This document shows, one piece after another, positions 44,021-56,433 of a stretch of DNA of 64,000 bases. Numbering within the stretch: the first letter of the stretch is position 1; every line of letters begins with the position of its first letter. The notes under the pieces were generated by a model. The model saw only the letters and a program-made list of their open reading frames with translations, was not told the origin of the DNA and made no database searches. The position numbers and the translations under genes were made by a program. This stretch comes from Deinandra increscens subsp. villosa. Its lineage: Eukaryota > Streptophyta > Magnoliopsida > Asterales > Asteraceae. The stretch is taken from assembly GCA_039602395.1 (NCBI GenBank), contig JBCNJP010000025.1, forward strand, positions 37,675,649 to 37,739,648, written 5' to 3'.

Positions 44021-46419
44021 AACTCCCACTTGGACGATTTGTCGATATGGTAGATCAACGCAGACAGTGGTGGACACCTAGCTGCATCTCATTGCCCCTA
44101 GCAAGGTATGACGTATTTCTTTGTCAACTAGTTCTTTAGGTTAGTTAACTCTTTGATTCAACCAAATACTATAGCCTTTGGTGACAACATCAATTTATCC
44201 CTCTATTACGAACACTCATTGAACATGAGACATGGATCATAATCATTCTCATTTGTGTTCAACAATTTCTAGACTCGTTCCCAGTTTGAAATGGTCAAAC
44301 GAACTACTATTAGTTCGAGCACGATCATACATTTTCTACCAGTTCAAATCTAGCGACGGCGCCAGAATGTTTAACACTTATCTATGTAAGAGAACATATT
44401 TTCTTTGGCTACATACAACTCCCAATAAGCCTCAGATCACTCCCAAAATTACCCTTATTACTACCAGTTACGGACAATGTTAGATAAAATCAAAGAATGA
44501 CCTTTGAACAAATGTTCGCTCTAATTTGCACCACAGATCAAAGAATAAATTGATCATACCAGTTTCAAAATATCTTATGACTTACATCCATGGAGATTAT
44601 TTTGAAGCAAGTTACGTCCGATATTATTCAACTGATAAATATCTGTGAGTATGACCTTAACTCCCTTGAGCATTCATCTCATGAACCAATTATCATTCAC
44701 AATAGTCTTTCATTCAGATTAGTTCCCACGCATCTGATCGACTATGGACATTTAGAATACTCTAGTATTCAAGGATTTTTAACGTACTAATATTCGAGAA
44801 CATAAATAACGGTTTATAAAATACTTAACTCTTAAACTCATCCAAACTCTGAATTTCTGTCAAATACTCGAATGCACCAAGTTTTTATTCATATATCAAA
44901 TCCATCATCTAGCATTTCTAAGACGCAGCTCATCAGCATGCTCCTCATGTCTAACTTGAGGCATAGGCTTAGAGAACGGGTTCGCTAGATTTAATCTGTT
45001 TTAATCTTACTTATATTGATGTCACCATGTTCCAAAATTCCCATGTATAATGGAACTTCAAAAGATTGTGCTTCGTACTATGATGCGATCATTGTTCCCT
45101 TGCTTACGCAATGGTATAAGTCTTGTCGCAACATATCTCGAATTGCCTTTATATCCGAGGCACAACTTCGAGATTAGTAATGAACTTCTTCATCTAAGCA
45201 TCAGCCTTTCTAGCATCTCATGCTCCTATATATTCTGATTTTTTAGTGTATTGCACCATTATACCTTACTTGGTACTTCTCCAAGTCATGAACTCACCAT
45301 TCAAGGTAAGGCATATCCCGTTTGCGATCGAGAATCATATTGATTCATTTAGAAGATTGCATTAGTGTAACACCTTACATTGAACTCTTCCTCTAACCCT
45401 CCATATATCAAAGACATATCCTTAGTTCCTCTGAGGTACTTCAGGATATTCTTCACAACAATGCAGTGACTCTCACCCGGATTCTGTTGATATTTTCTTA
45501 TCATACTTGACAAGTATAAGATGCTCAGTTTAGTACATATCCTGGCATACATTATGGAACCAATAGCAGATGCATATGAAACTCTTTTCATATCTTCTAT
45601 CAACATGTCCGACCTAGGACATTTTTGCTATTCAGCACAGTTTCAATTGCCATGGACAAGAGTCCTCTCTTAGAATCTTGCATCGAGAAACGTCGCAAAA
45701 TCTTCTTGACATATGTACCTTTTGCTTAGTCCAAATCACCTTTCAGATTTATTTATTTATATAAATCCTCAGTCATAGAATTTAGGTGGCGTTGCCAAAA
45801 TCCTTCATCGTGAAACATTCCTTCAGCCAAGGAATATTGTTTCCATCGAGTAATATGTCATCTACATACAGGAACAGAAATGAGATAGAGCTCCCACTTG
45901 CCTTCTTGTAAACACAGGACTCATCTTCGTTTTTGATAAAACCAAACTCTTTGATTCTTTAATCAATAACAAAGATTCCACCTTTGAGATGCTTGCTCAT
46001 AATCAACATTTTGATTTTGAGTAAATCCCTTCGCAACGAGCCTGTACTTATAGATTTGCACATTGCCATCCATATCGGTTTTCCACTTAAAACCCATTTA
46101 CTTCCTTCAACATGACCATTAGGTGAAACTTCAATCAAAATATAGAATTAGTTGTCTAACATGGCTTGCATATCAGTTCCTATGGCCTATTGCCATTTCT
46201 AAGATTTAGAACTTGAGGATGCAGCTTTATAGTTAATAGATTCTTTCTGATTAACTATCAAAACATCATGAACTCCAAGATACCTTTCTGGTTCACGACG
46301 ATCCTAATTATTTCTGCAGACGCCTTGTGTTACAACCGATTCCTAAGTCCTTTCGGATTCAGGTTCAATAACCTCTTGTTGAATGACGACACCGATTCGC
46401 GGTTGGCTGTATAAATAAT
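44021..46419 (-). pseudogene. Decayed Ty1/copia pol (RT and RNase H)
   Basis: Reading the minus strand from 46400 downwards gives pieces of copia RT in order: EPERYLGVHDVL, EGSKWVLSGK-type sequence, then a block resembling LYVDDILL and GNNIPWLKECFTMKDFGNAT near 45960-45800, and at 45606-45349 the clear RT/RNase H junction KRVSYASAIGSIMYARICTK, YQQNPGESHCIVVKNILKYL and RGTKDMSLIYGG. Stops and shifts break it throughout. The 5' part (gag, protease, integrase) is cut off at 46420 by an LTR. Below 45300 the sequence is RNase H and 3' leader too decayed to translate. Confidence 0.75.
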
Positions 46420-48240
46420 TGTAACATTTCAGGTTTTCCGATTATCTGACTTTATCCATTTTGTAACCCGATTCGATGATTGATAATTAAATATATGGGT
46501 AATGATCGATTTTGATGTTTATTAAACTAATTTTATGTTATTAGATCCATTATCATGTTTATTGATCGATTTGATATTTGATTTGCCTCTATTTCGGATT
46601 TTACGCGGACACATCATTGAATTTCGTCTAACCGGGAATTTGATCAATCTGAACATGCATGATCCTTGTGTGTAATACTAGTTACACACATAAGTAAATA
46701 CAAGTGAAGGTTGGTGTGAATTCAAGGTCTAGAACGAAAACGGTGAAAGTTCGGTAAATCCCGTGCGATTTTGATTTAAACCGGGAGATCACATTTTTGA
46801 GTTTGTATATCAATTTTATAATGTTTAATTACCATGTCATGAGTCATCAGACACTTGATCGGATCACAAAACATTAGTGAATCGCTAAAAATCAAGAAAA
46901 ATGACAAAACCGACCAAAAATGCATTTCGTACGATATTTTATCAACCGTTAATCGTTAAGAGACATGTTTTATATCAAATTGACTGGATTGAATGTAGTT
47001 AATATGATGGTAATCTTAATTTGGAGAAATTGGGTGAAAAGGGGGTCAAAACACAGTTATAACGCACAATTTGGAGCAAAATCGGCATGCGAGCCCACCT
47101 TCCAACACGCCGTGTACTACGAAGGATTTGGTGGGGCGTCTCGCGATACGCCCACCGACCACCGAACCGAAAAATTGGGATTTTGCCCTTATTTTGCTTA
47201 TTTAAGATTTCTAATCTCCTCTAGCCACCATGCTCTCCTTTCTAACTTTCATACAAACCCTAGAACGACTGTAATCTTCCTAGATCAAGTTTTTTGAAGC
47301 TTTTGGAGCCAAGTTTGGCTATTTCGAGCCTCGATTCGTGTTGGTTTTCACTCCAGAAGGTTAGATTTCTCAAACCCAACCTCCATCTTCTTGGATCTTT
47401 CATCCCCCATCATCAAGATACAACACTTTTTGTTAAAAACTTGTTAGATCTTTATAAATCTTGTTAGATCTAGGTTAGGTGCGGAAAATACTTCATTTTT
47501 ATACATGATTGATCATGAGAAAGCACCCTAATTGATAGATCAAGTGTTCTTATGATAAAAAAACTTGATTTTTATGTTAAAAAGTCTATTTTTCTTATTT
47601 TTGTCCCATGAATCTTCATAGATCTAATTTTTACATAATCATCTTTGTTGGATCTTGATATGAACACTATCTTGATGGTAGAACTAGGGTTTGGGATGAA
47701 GAAATCACTATCATGAATATAGATCTAGGGTTTCATGAAGTAAAAAAGACAATTTTTATGTGTTTTTCCTTTTTTTCCTCATGTTAGATCTTCTTTAGAT
47801 CATGGAAATGTTAAACTAAAGTGTTGATTCTTGTATGGAATATGATTGTTAGATCTTCTTTAGATCATGGAAATGTTAAACTAAAGTGTTGATTATTGTA
47901 TGGAATATGATTTTAGACCTAGATCTAGGAATATTGCAATGTCTAAAAGGAAATCTTGGTTGTTAATTATTGTAATAAATTAACTAGTATTTTTGGAATT
48001 AAAAATAAATCATTTTGAGTAAATCGTTGGGTTAACAATGGAGTTATGACTTGAAATTTTATTTAGTGTTTACATATATTTAGATCGGCCTAAAATTAAT
48101 TTTTGAAGACTAAACACGGTTCGGTTGATTTAATAGAAACTAATCAAGGTTTGAGACGTCGTAATGTTTTATAGTTAAATAAATATTTTTTTTTGCTAAA
48201 TGTTTGACCTAGATTTAGGTTTGACCTTTTGATTATTTAA
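46420..48240 (+). repeat. Chromovirus LTR (family of LTR C), partial or solo
   Basis: Starts TGTAACATTTCAGG inside the copia RT remnant and runs parallel to LTR C: TGATTGATAAT, a TAATACTAGTTACACAC block and GCTTATTTAAGATTT as a possible TATA region near 47195. Its 3' end is not clear; similarity fades near 48240, just before a SIRE-like LTR. No internal region follows, so it is solo or truncated. A 65-bp tandem duplication lies at about 47782-47911. Confidence 0.6.
47782..47911 (+). repeat. 65-bp tandem duplication
   Basis: TTAGATCTTCTTTAGATCAT through TTGTATGGAATATGAT occurs twice in a row with one or two differences, within the chromovirus LTR. Confidence 0.9.
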
Positions 48241-48335
48241 TGAAAACTCTACTACCGAATTCGAACCGAAATATTACCCGAAATGAAGAACACAACAATG
48301 TAAATAAATCTCAGTTTATAGCTTCAATTGAACAA

Positions 48336-48775
48336 TGTTTACATGATTTGGACTCTTGTATAGCATCTAAACATGATTCTAGACTCATAACTCTCAAAGA
48401 AACGAAATCGAAAACTCCTCCCTCTAGAATTGAATCTCCGAGAAAACGGTTATGGAGGCTTGTCCCCCTGTCCAAACTCCAAAACTAAATATATATGAGT
48501 CCAGCTTGTGAGTGCCAAACTCCAGGTTCGGTGGCAGTTCGGCAGATTGTGATTGTGCCGAACTCTAGGTTCGGCGATCAATTGGATGACTTCAATCCTT
48601 TTTCTTTAATCCATGACTTACGCATCATATATATGTGATTTTTACTAAATCACAATCAAGTCCCTCCACTTTTATAGATTGACACTTTCTACCCTCTAAC
48701 CTTGAATTAACTATTCTAACTCAATCAACTAACGCAATTAACTGATACACACACGACACATATTTTGTACTAACA
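48336..48775 (-). repeat. SIRE-like Ty1/copia 3' LTR (copy 1)
   Basis: The high-coordinate end TACTAACA at 48775 is followed by AACTTCCCCTTGACGTGTG, on the minus strand a polypurine tract. A minus TATA-like CATATATATTTAG lies near 48486-48498. The low-coordinate border at TGTTTACATG (48336) is a guess. Related to the LTR ending at 58133. Confidence 0.55.
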
Positions 48776-50404
48776 AACTTCCCCTTGACGTGTGCTGTAT
48801 CAGATATTCAAACTCTTTGAATCTGTTGTTAGTTGATGTAAGGTAGACATAGCTGGAACAAGACTAAGTCAACTGAACCATTTCTGAAAATGATAAACTC
48901 TTTGACAGCTTTGCAACCATGCATGAGATCCATTCTTAGATCTTTATCTGAAAGACTTTGATGATTTCAACCTGCAACCTTTAGAAGACAAAAGTGTGGT
49001 TTCTCTTTTCCAAACATAACTTTAATCTTGGAAACAAAACTTCTCCTTTGAAGAAACCAAGGCATTTAGTTTTGAAAATTTATTGTATCCCGTGTCGATC
49101 AGATCAATAAGAAAGAAAAAAGAAACTCTTTCTGGATTTTATAAAGTTTATATCAAAACACACTGAAAATCTTTTAAATTTTTCATAAACTGAAACATAA
49201 ATGCAGTATAGAATCAAACTCTATTTTTGTTTTTGGTGAGAAAAATCACAACATGAGATCATATCAGACATAACACATCGTACACATAGCAATTTCAAAA
49301 TACTAAGCATGCAAGCAAAGCTGACTTAGAATACAACCATTTGGTTTATTTCAGCTAAAGCAGGTCATTGTCTATAGCTCTCTGATATGAAATCAAGTGT
49401 ATTTATTAAGCATTGATAACATGGTACCCACACAATCAAGAATACTGGCAATCCGCTTATTTCATATTTTTGAAATTTTCTTTTTGTCAAGTCAAGTTAC
49501 TCGCAACAGATTTCTCATACTGAAATTGTAAACTTGCTTGTACAGAATCAAATGCCACAGAGGTATCAAGTTCATGGTGTTTCTTGCAAAAGAAAGCAGA
49601 AGCCTCAAATACTTAGCAATCAGGTCGGCCTTGTGAACACGCAGAGAATGCATAAGTATTGAGAAAATATATTAAAAGAAATCAAACAAGTTGAAGTTGT
49701 ATAATCCAACAACAATCAGGTCGGCCTTGTGGGCACGCAGAGAAAGTCCGATGGATTATACGAAACACCAAAGAAAATAACGCTTCCCGTCAAACGGACA
49801 ACGATCAGGTCGATCTTTCGATACACAGAGAAAGTCCGATCGTTTGACAAAATAAAGAAAATCAAACAAGTTTAGTGTACACCAGAACATCTCTTTATTT
49901 TGTTTTTTGATATTTTCTCATTTTATTTTTCCAGATATGCACAGTATCCATCATGGTTTGTAACCACAATTTGATAGCAAGCGTTATCTTTATATCATAC
50001 TTGCATATATCAGACTACTCAGCACATTCAGTCAAGTCAAGCGAGTACCTACAGCCTTTCTTTCTACTTTATTCATGGCAGATAACGTATGCTGATGTAC
50101 CATCATTTCTCACATGGTTGGATCAATTTCTCTTTTTTGATATTTTCTATTTTTTTTTAAATTTTGGCATTTTTTCAAAAAGGAAACAAACATCACACTA
50201 TTTTTTGTGTTTTTCAGATATTCTCCCCCTAAAATTCAACAAACTCTATTTTTTGAATTTTCTAAAATTTCTCCCCTAAAGATATGAAAGAAAGTAAAAG
50301 TTAGAAAATAAAATTGATCGATCAACACGGATACCTTGGATTTTTAGATTTTGAAAAATCATTTTTCTCAAAATATATTTGTGAAATATCAACTCTGTGA
50401 AGCG
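48776..50404 (-). other. 3' non-coding region of SIRE-like element (copy 1)
   Basis: Long untranslated stretch between pol position and 3' LTR. It carries three copies of a CAGGTCGRYCTT...CGCAGAGAAAGTCCG module (about 49622, 49717 and 49806), each followed by a partner that can pair with the preceding bases. The same modules occur at 58990 and 59085 in copy 2, showing that this region is conserved in the family. Confidence 0.6.
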
Positions 50405-52960
50405 CTAACTTAAGCAAAATACTCCACTATCAGCAACTTTGCAATCACTAATAGGTCTTCTTGAAGTACCTTCACACAACCTCAACAATTTTTTAATTAA
50501 ATACGGGAACCCAAACCGGCTTGGGTCGTCCCGTATCCTCAACAAAATCATTTCCCGCCGAAGTTGCCATTTTCTGTTTCCAAGAACGAAATGGTTTATA
50601 CGATTTCGCTCGATGTGAATCAGAACCGTTGACATACTGTGACAAGTTGGAAACAATATTTAACAACTCACCAACCAACATTTTCTCAGATTTTGGATGA
50701 CATTGGTGATGTTGTCTAGGCCCAAAGTAAGAAAAACCATTTGAGTAAGGCATTTTAAACTCATTTTGGAAAAATTGTTTTTGTTTTGAAAATTATGGTG
50801 ACCAATCATCATAATTTGAGGTTTTACCAACAACCGGCTTCTTATGAGCTGGCTTTTGTTGGTTTTTGTTTTGATTTTGTCTAACAGGTACCTCGTTGAG
50901 AATCATTGAATCGGATGATGACCATCGATATGAACCACGTTAAAGATTTTGTCGAATATCACAATCACGAATCACATGTCCCGTCTTGTTGCAGTCTAAG
51001 CAAGCTCTCCCATTAACCGACTTAGGAGATGACATGGATTCTGTTGACATTGTAGAATGTTGAGAAGAATCACTCTCTTGACACTCTAACTTAGAATTTG
51101 TTGACAGAAAATCAGCATCAGGTTCACACATGATATAATTCTCAAGTGGAATCTCCTTAAGGTAAACCTTGATATCTTCCACAAGTTCTTCTATCTTAAG
51201 CACATCTTGGACATCATTTCCAACATTCACACTCTCTTCTTTGCTTTCATATCCCAGACCACCATTCTTTTTAGATTTATCTGGTACCGACTTAGGTTTC
51301 TCATGACCTTGTGAAGCAAGTCGAGAAAACTCATCCTTGATGGCATTTAAATCATTTTTATTGGAAAGCAAAGATTCATCAATCATAATCTCTAAAAAAT
51401 TTTTGACTTTCACTTTTCCTGGATTGTCGTCAACAACCTTTTCCTTATCGAGAAATGTAGACCTTGAGTCAAACTTTGGTGCTTTTCTTGAATCAAACTT
51501 TTCTTCATCCTTATTCTTCTGAAATTTCAACTTCTTCTTGTTTCCGGATTTTGTATCAGCAAACTTTGAATAATCATGAACTTCTTCCGTTGCTTTCAAA
51601 GTATTGATAGAATTTTCAATAACCACAGGAGGTGGAACATTTTTCAAAATAACATCACCAAAAATCTGTTGAAAATTCTCCTTTTTGCACAAAAAATTTG
51701 TGGGAGACGATGAATTATTGAGATTATGCAACTGTCTTTTGAAATCACGAACTTCAATCTTCATGTCTGCAGTTTTCTTAGCCAACTCTTTTTGTGTTGC
51801 AATAAGTTCTTTTGTTGTTCTATTCAGAGTAAACTTTTCTCTTCTTAACTGATCATGAGCATCATATGTTTCTTGAACAACCTTTTCCCATTTTTGTTTA
51901 TAATATCAACATTCTGATTCAAAAGCTTATTTTCACGAAGCAATTCAACTTTAGCATTTAACAGCTTCGTGTTCTCCTCTTGATGACTTAATTCTTTAGC
52001 ACTAAGATCAGCAACTTCCTTTTCTAGACCTTCAAGTTTGATCTTTGATTTTGCAAACAAATCATCAAAAACTACAGCCATATCATTTGCTTCTTTCTTC
52101 CATTTCTCAACTTCCTTTATCAAATCATCATTTGTTTCAGTCAGCTTTGAAACTTTTGCAATCAACTCCGCATTCTCATGCTTAAGCTTCAATTCATTGT
52201 CAGCAGCTTCACATTTTGAAGAACCATCTTTTTGAACTTCTTCAATTGGAATGTCTTTGTTTTTGTGAACCTGGACATCCTCAAACACTTTTTCTATCTC
52301 GATCTTTTCCTTGTCATTTTGAATACAATTGGCAAGTCTATCTAGTTTCTGAAGATTTTTGTTCTCTTTCTTTGCAATCCTTTCAGAGAATGTCAATGAT
52401 ATGTTAGAAGATAACTTTTGAGTTGGAAACATCGTTATTTCTTCCAGAATAACACCTTTTATCTTCTCGTTCTTGATCTCAAGCTTGATTTTCAATTCTA
52501 ACACTTCTTTTGTCAAAGCATCAATTTTCTCTTTGTATAATTTTTCATCCTCCAACAATTTTTTGTATGTTGAACTCATATTCTTCAGATCAGCAAGCAA
52601 GTTTGTGTTTTGTTCTTGATAACTTTCAAGTTTGGTAGTATATTCAGTACACGTTTTTGTCAGAATCTTACAATTTGCACAAGATTTACATTACTCAGTG
52701 TCAATCTTCTTTCTGGATTTATTCATTTTAGCACGTTTCCGAGCAAGAACATCCCATAACATTTTAGAATCCTTGCAAGTCTTGAAGTGAGGCAGTAGTT
52801 CTTTTGGTAATGCCATTGTAATAACTCTTCTTGCCTTTTGTTCTTTCTCATAACTTTCATTTTCCTCGAATGAAAGATTTCTTTGCATTTTAGGTATTCT
52901 GTTGGATATGTAAAACCTTCATTAATCGGAATCCACAAATCCACATCTGTTACACTGATA
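50405..52960 (-). pseudogene. SIRE-like Ty1/copia gag, with pol deleted
   Basis: Minus strand, from 52944: DLWIPINEGFTYPTEYLK, then after a shift ENESYEKEQKARRVITMALP and KTCKDSKMLWDVL (UBN2-type gag). A long Lys/Glu coiled-coil follows (52600-51845; for example KLYKEKIDALTKEVLELKIK), then 51785-50940, acidic, ending with a zinc knuckle CLDCNKTGHVIRDC (51002-50961). After the knuckle the frame YSNGFSYFGPRQHHQCHP and KPVWVPVF ends gag; then EGTSRRPISDCKVADSG is the start of the protease. Right after DSG the sequence changes to 3' non-coding DNA, so nearly all of pol is missing. The gag is huge (over 800 codons), a hallmark of the SIRE/Maximus lineage. Confidence 0.75.
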
Positions 52961-52989
52961 TAAGCCTCACACTACGTCAAAATTCACCT

Positions 52990-54240
52990 TTGGCCACGGA
53001 AAAAAACCGTGACCAAAGGTATTTGGTCACGTTTTTTTTCCATTCCAATCGACACCAAAGGTCCCGTCACCTTATGTACCCTACGGCCACGTTACAATAT
53101 CAGTGGCTGAAGCCACCTAGAAGCGTGGCTAAAGGGTACGAATATTTGTTGTTGTAATCAAATAATTCTTCCGAAGAGCGTGGCCAAAGGGTCCCAACGA
53201 CCACATGTGTTTGTTTAATATGGCCTTTGGTATTATATGGTCACGTATATTTGTGTTTTAGCCACATATGTTATAAAAAAACGTGGCCAAATGGGTTGCT
53301 GAAATTATAATTTTTGTCCCAATACGCTTGGCCAAAGGGTGGCAACCGCCATGTTAAAATATGAATAGCGTGGCCTTTGGTATTATATGGTCACGTATAT
53401 TTGTGTTTTAGCCACATATGATATGAAAAAAACGTGGCCAAATGGGTTGTTGAAATCATACATTTTGTCCCAATACGCGTGGCCAAAGGGTGGCAACGGC
53501 CACATTAAAATATAAAAAGCGTGACCTTTGGTATTATATGGTCACGTATATTTGTGTTTTAGCCACATATATTTGGAAAAAAAAAGTGGCCAAAGGGTAG
53601 TTGAAATCAGATATTTTGTCCCAATACGCGTGGCCAAATGGTGGCAACGGCCACGTTAAAATATAAAAAGTGTGGCCTTTGGTATTGTATGGTCACGTAT
53701 ATTTGTGTTTTAGCCACATATATTTGGAAAAAAAAATGGCCAAAGGGTAGTTGAAATCATACATTTTGTCTCAATATGCGTGGCCAAAGGGTGGCAACGG
53801 CCACGTTAAAATATAAAAAGCGTGGCCTTTGGTATTATATGGTCACGTATATTTGTGTTTTAGCCACATATATAAGGAAAAAAAAAGTGGCCAAAGGGTA
53901 GTTGTAATCAGATATTTGTCCCAATACGCGTGGCCAAAGGGTGGCAACGACCACGTTAAAATATAAAAAGTGTGGCCTTTAGTATTTTATGGTCATGTAT
54001 ATTTGTGTTTTAGCCACATATATTTGAAAAAAAAGTGGCCAAAGGGTAGTTGAAATCAGATATTTTGTCCCAATACGCGTGACCAAAGGGTGGCAATGGC
54101 CACGATAAAATATAAAAAGTGTGGCCTTTGGTATTATATGGTCACGTATATTGGTGTTTTAGCAACATATATTTGAGAAGCAGAAAAAGTGACCAAAAGG
54201 TTGTTGAAATTAGATGGGTCCTTGCTATACGCGTGGCCAA
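52990..54240 (+). repeat. 150-bp tandem array with GTGGCCAAAGG motifs
   Basis: About seven units. The landmark CAATACGCGTGGCCAAAGGG recurs near 53320, 53471, 53621, 53772, 53921 and 54071, spacing 149-151. Each unit also has GTGGCCTTTGGTATTATATG followed by GTCACGTATATTTGTGTTTT and AGCCACATAT. GTGGCCAAAGG and CCTTTGGCCAC-type motifs are inverted within units, so each can fold. The first unit starts in the CACTA-like terminus. Confidence 0.9.
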
Positions 54241-55314
54241 TTTAAAAGCTATTACAAATTATTAATTACAAATCAAATAAAATTCAATTACAAGTCAAAT
54301 ACAAATGAAATACAAATAAAAAATTAAAGAAAATTACACTGCATACAAGCAGTTTTCTCAATTGAATTATCAATCCGGGAGCCAACAACAGTACCACGTG
54401 GTCTTCATCTTCAACTGTCTAGATTTGAGTTTAATTAGGACCATTTTTTCTTGTTATGGAAATTGATCATAATATATATAGCAATTTTGAAATACTTACC
54501 ACCATGATAAATATGGACTGAGGAGTGCCATTTTATTGCAAGTAGTATGGGTCATCAGGTCCTACAATTCAGTTGATTTACAGATGAACATTAGATATCC
54601 AGATGAACTTAAAACATCCGGATGGACATCATATTAAGTTTCGGATCAACTTCAAAGTCAGTTGAACTTTATTTGGTACACTTCTCACCATTTGTTCCAA
54701 TAATCCCTAGCTAGCCCAAATGTTTGAGGTACCAAATAACATTTAAAATGGGACTACATGACATTACCAAACAGATTACTGTGAAACTATAGAACGGAAC
54801 GAAACTTGACTGGAAAATATTTACCTTTTTCTTTTCAACCGCTTCAGATGAGGTTGATCGACCACCGATTTCACGCCCTACAGTTCAACTAATTACTTTA
54901 TGTAAATGAGCAAGATAATGAGTTTGACAATACTAACCGTCGTGTGTATGTCAGCATGATTAGTGAGGTGGCTAGATCCAACAAAAATCTCCTTAGAATT
55001 TACCTAGAATAATGTTTTGAATTGGTAAAAAGTGAGAGCAGAATAATGACGCGGACCTATAATGAAAGTATTTATTCTGCTTTTTTAATCTAACATAAGT
55101 TGTTCCAGTTTTATTCATACAGATTATGTATATACTCTATTTTTTTCATATTAACATACATTTTTAATGAATCATAGCAGAGCTCCATTTAACTCATAAC
55201 TTTGTTCTTACATGAAGTATATATTCTTATGTACCAGGAACTTGCATCTATTTGTGTTCATCAGGAACAAGAGTTCATCCGGATTGTGTGCTTCATGACC
55301 AAGAGTGTATGTTA
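54241..55314. other. Non-coding part of CACTA-like element
   Basis: AT-rich with no gene. A few stretches read like host-type introns (for example around 54400-54560) but no frame holds. Confidence 0.4.
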
Positions 55315-55548
55315 TTATAAGGTACTTGAGAATAGTATGATTAACGTGTGATGTAAAGAATCTACCTCTGTAGATGCCGGAGCATTAAGTTGTTGTGGTA
55401 ACGGTGTTCCAAGTGCAAATAGATGAGCTATAAGTAGATCAAGTTTTTTATCCGATTCTTCAATCTTTAGGAAGAGAGCATTAACTTGTTCATTTTTTAT
55501 ATCCCTAAGAAGTCTCTCCTCTTTAAGTTCGAACTCAAGCTTTTCCAA
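55315..55548 (-). pseudogene. Coiled-coil ORF remnant (CACTA TNPA-like?)
   Basis: A 77-residue frame: MEKLEFELKEERLLRDIKNE, then QVNALFLKIEESDKKLDLLI and ALGTPLPQQLNAPAS. Heptad-like Leu spacing and Glu/Lys richness resemble the C-terminal coiled coil found after the Transposase_24 domain of plant CACTA proteins, but the domain itself is not visible. It could be an exon of a TNPA-like gene or chance. Confidence 0.3.
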
Positions 55549-55675
55549 TTGACCATCAGTGTAGTTGGATCGATCCTTGAATTTTGTACAATTAACAGAA
55601 TGTAGTTAGATGCTTTTTAACAAAGTACAGAAATAGAAAAACATGCATACCTTATTGATTCATTATCTCTTAATT

Positions 55676-56425
55676 AGTTCTTAATCATTAATATATCACA
55701 TAAAGACCCAATTGATTAATTATTTGATATGTTATACACAAATTAAAGACATCTAAAGGGAAGAGCGGAACACATCATGTCCTCAGCCAATATAAACAAA
55801 CAGTTCACCATTTCTAGCAAAGTAGCAGATCCATGACATCAACATTCTTCTATTCTTCTACAAGGGATTTAAACTACAATTTCTTTATTTTGTACCCCTC
55901 TAACATAAACCTAGAAAAAATGTTGGAAACATTCCTATATATGTCCTCTAGAATCATTTCCTAGCTAGTAATGACCAGAGTAACATAAATTAGTCCTTAG
56001 TTATAAATATATCACATAAAGACCCTATTGATTAATTATTTGATATGTTATAAACAAATTAAAGACATCTAAAGGGAAGAGCGGAACACATCATGTCTTT
56101 AGTGGATATAAACAAACAGTTCACTATTTCTAGCAAAGTAGCAGATGCATGACATCAACATTCTTATATTCTTCTACAGGGGATTTAAACTACAATTTCT
56201 TTATTTTGTACACCTCTATCATAAACCTACAAAAAATGTTGGAAACATTCCTATATATGTCCTCTAGGATCATTTCCTAGCTAGTAATGACCAGAGTAAC
56301 ATAAATTAGTTCTTAGTTCCTATTGATTAATTATATGATATGTTATACACAAATTAAAGACATCTAAAGGGAAGAGCGGAACACATCATGTCTTTAGTGG
56401 ATATAAACAAACAGTTGACCATTTC
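55676..56425 (+). repeat. 315-bp tandem repeat (2.4 units)
   Basis: Units start near 55676, 55990 and 56306 with TTGATTAATTATTTGATATG and contain AAGGGAAGAGCGGAACACAT, ATATAAACAAACAGTT and CTAGCTAGTAATGACCAGAG. The third unit is cut after GACCATTTCTAG, exactly at the proposed CACTA right end. Divergence between units is a few percent. Confidence 0.9.
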
Positions 56426-56433
56426 TAGTAGTG

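Larger units (their letters stand above)
52970..56433. mobile_element. CACTA-like element with satellite array, non-autonomous
   Basis: Left end CACTACGTCAAAATTCACC; right end on the minus strand CACTACTAGAAATGGTCAAC. It lies in the gag of a SIRE-like copia. The inside has a 150-bp repeat array with TTTGGCCACG motifs (52990-54240), a short coiled-coil ORF (55315-55548) and a 315-bp repeat (55676-56425). No transposase was found. The flanking 3 bases differ (TCA left, TAC right), so either a terminus is wrong or the locus was rearranged. Confidence 0.5.

Noticed and set aside
52990..54240. CRISPR-like array
   Set aside because: Units are contiguous 150-bp tandem repeats without unique spacers, in plant transposon DNA.
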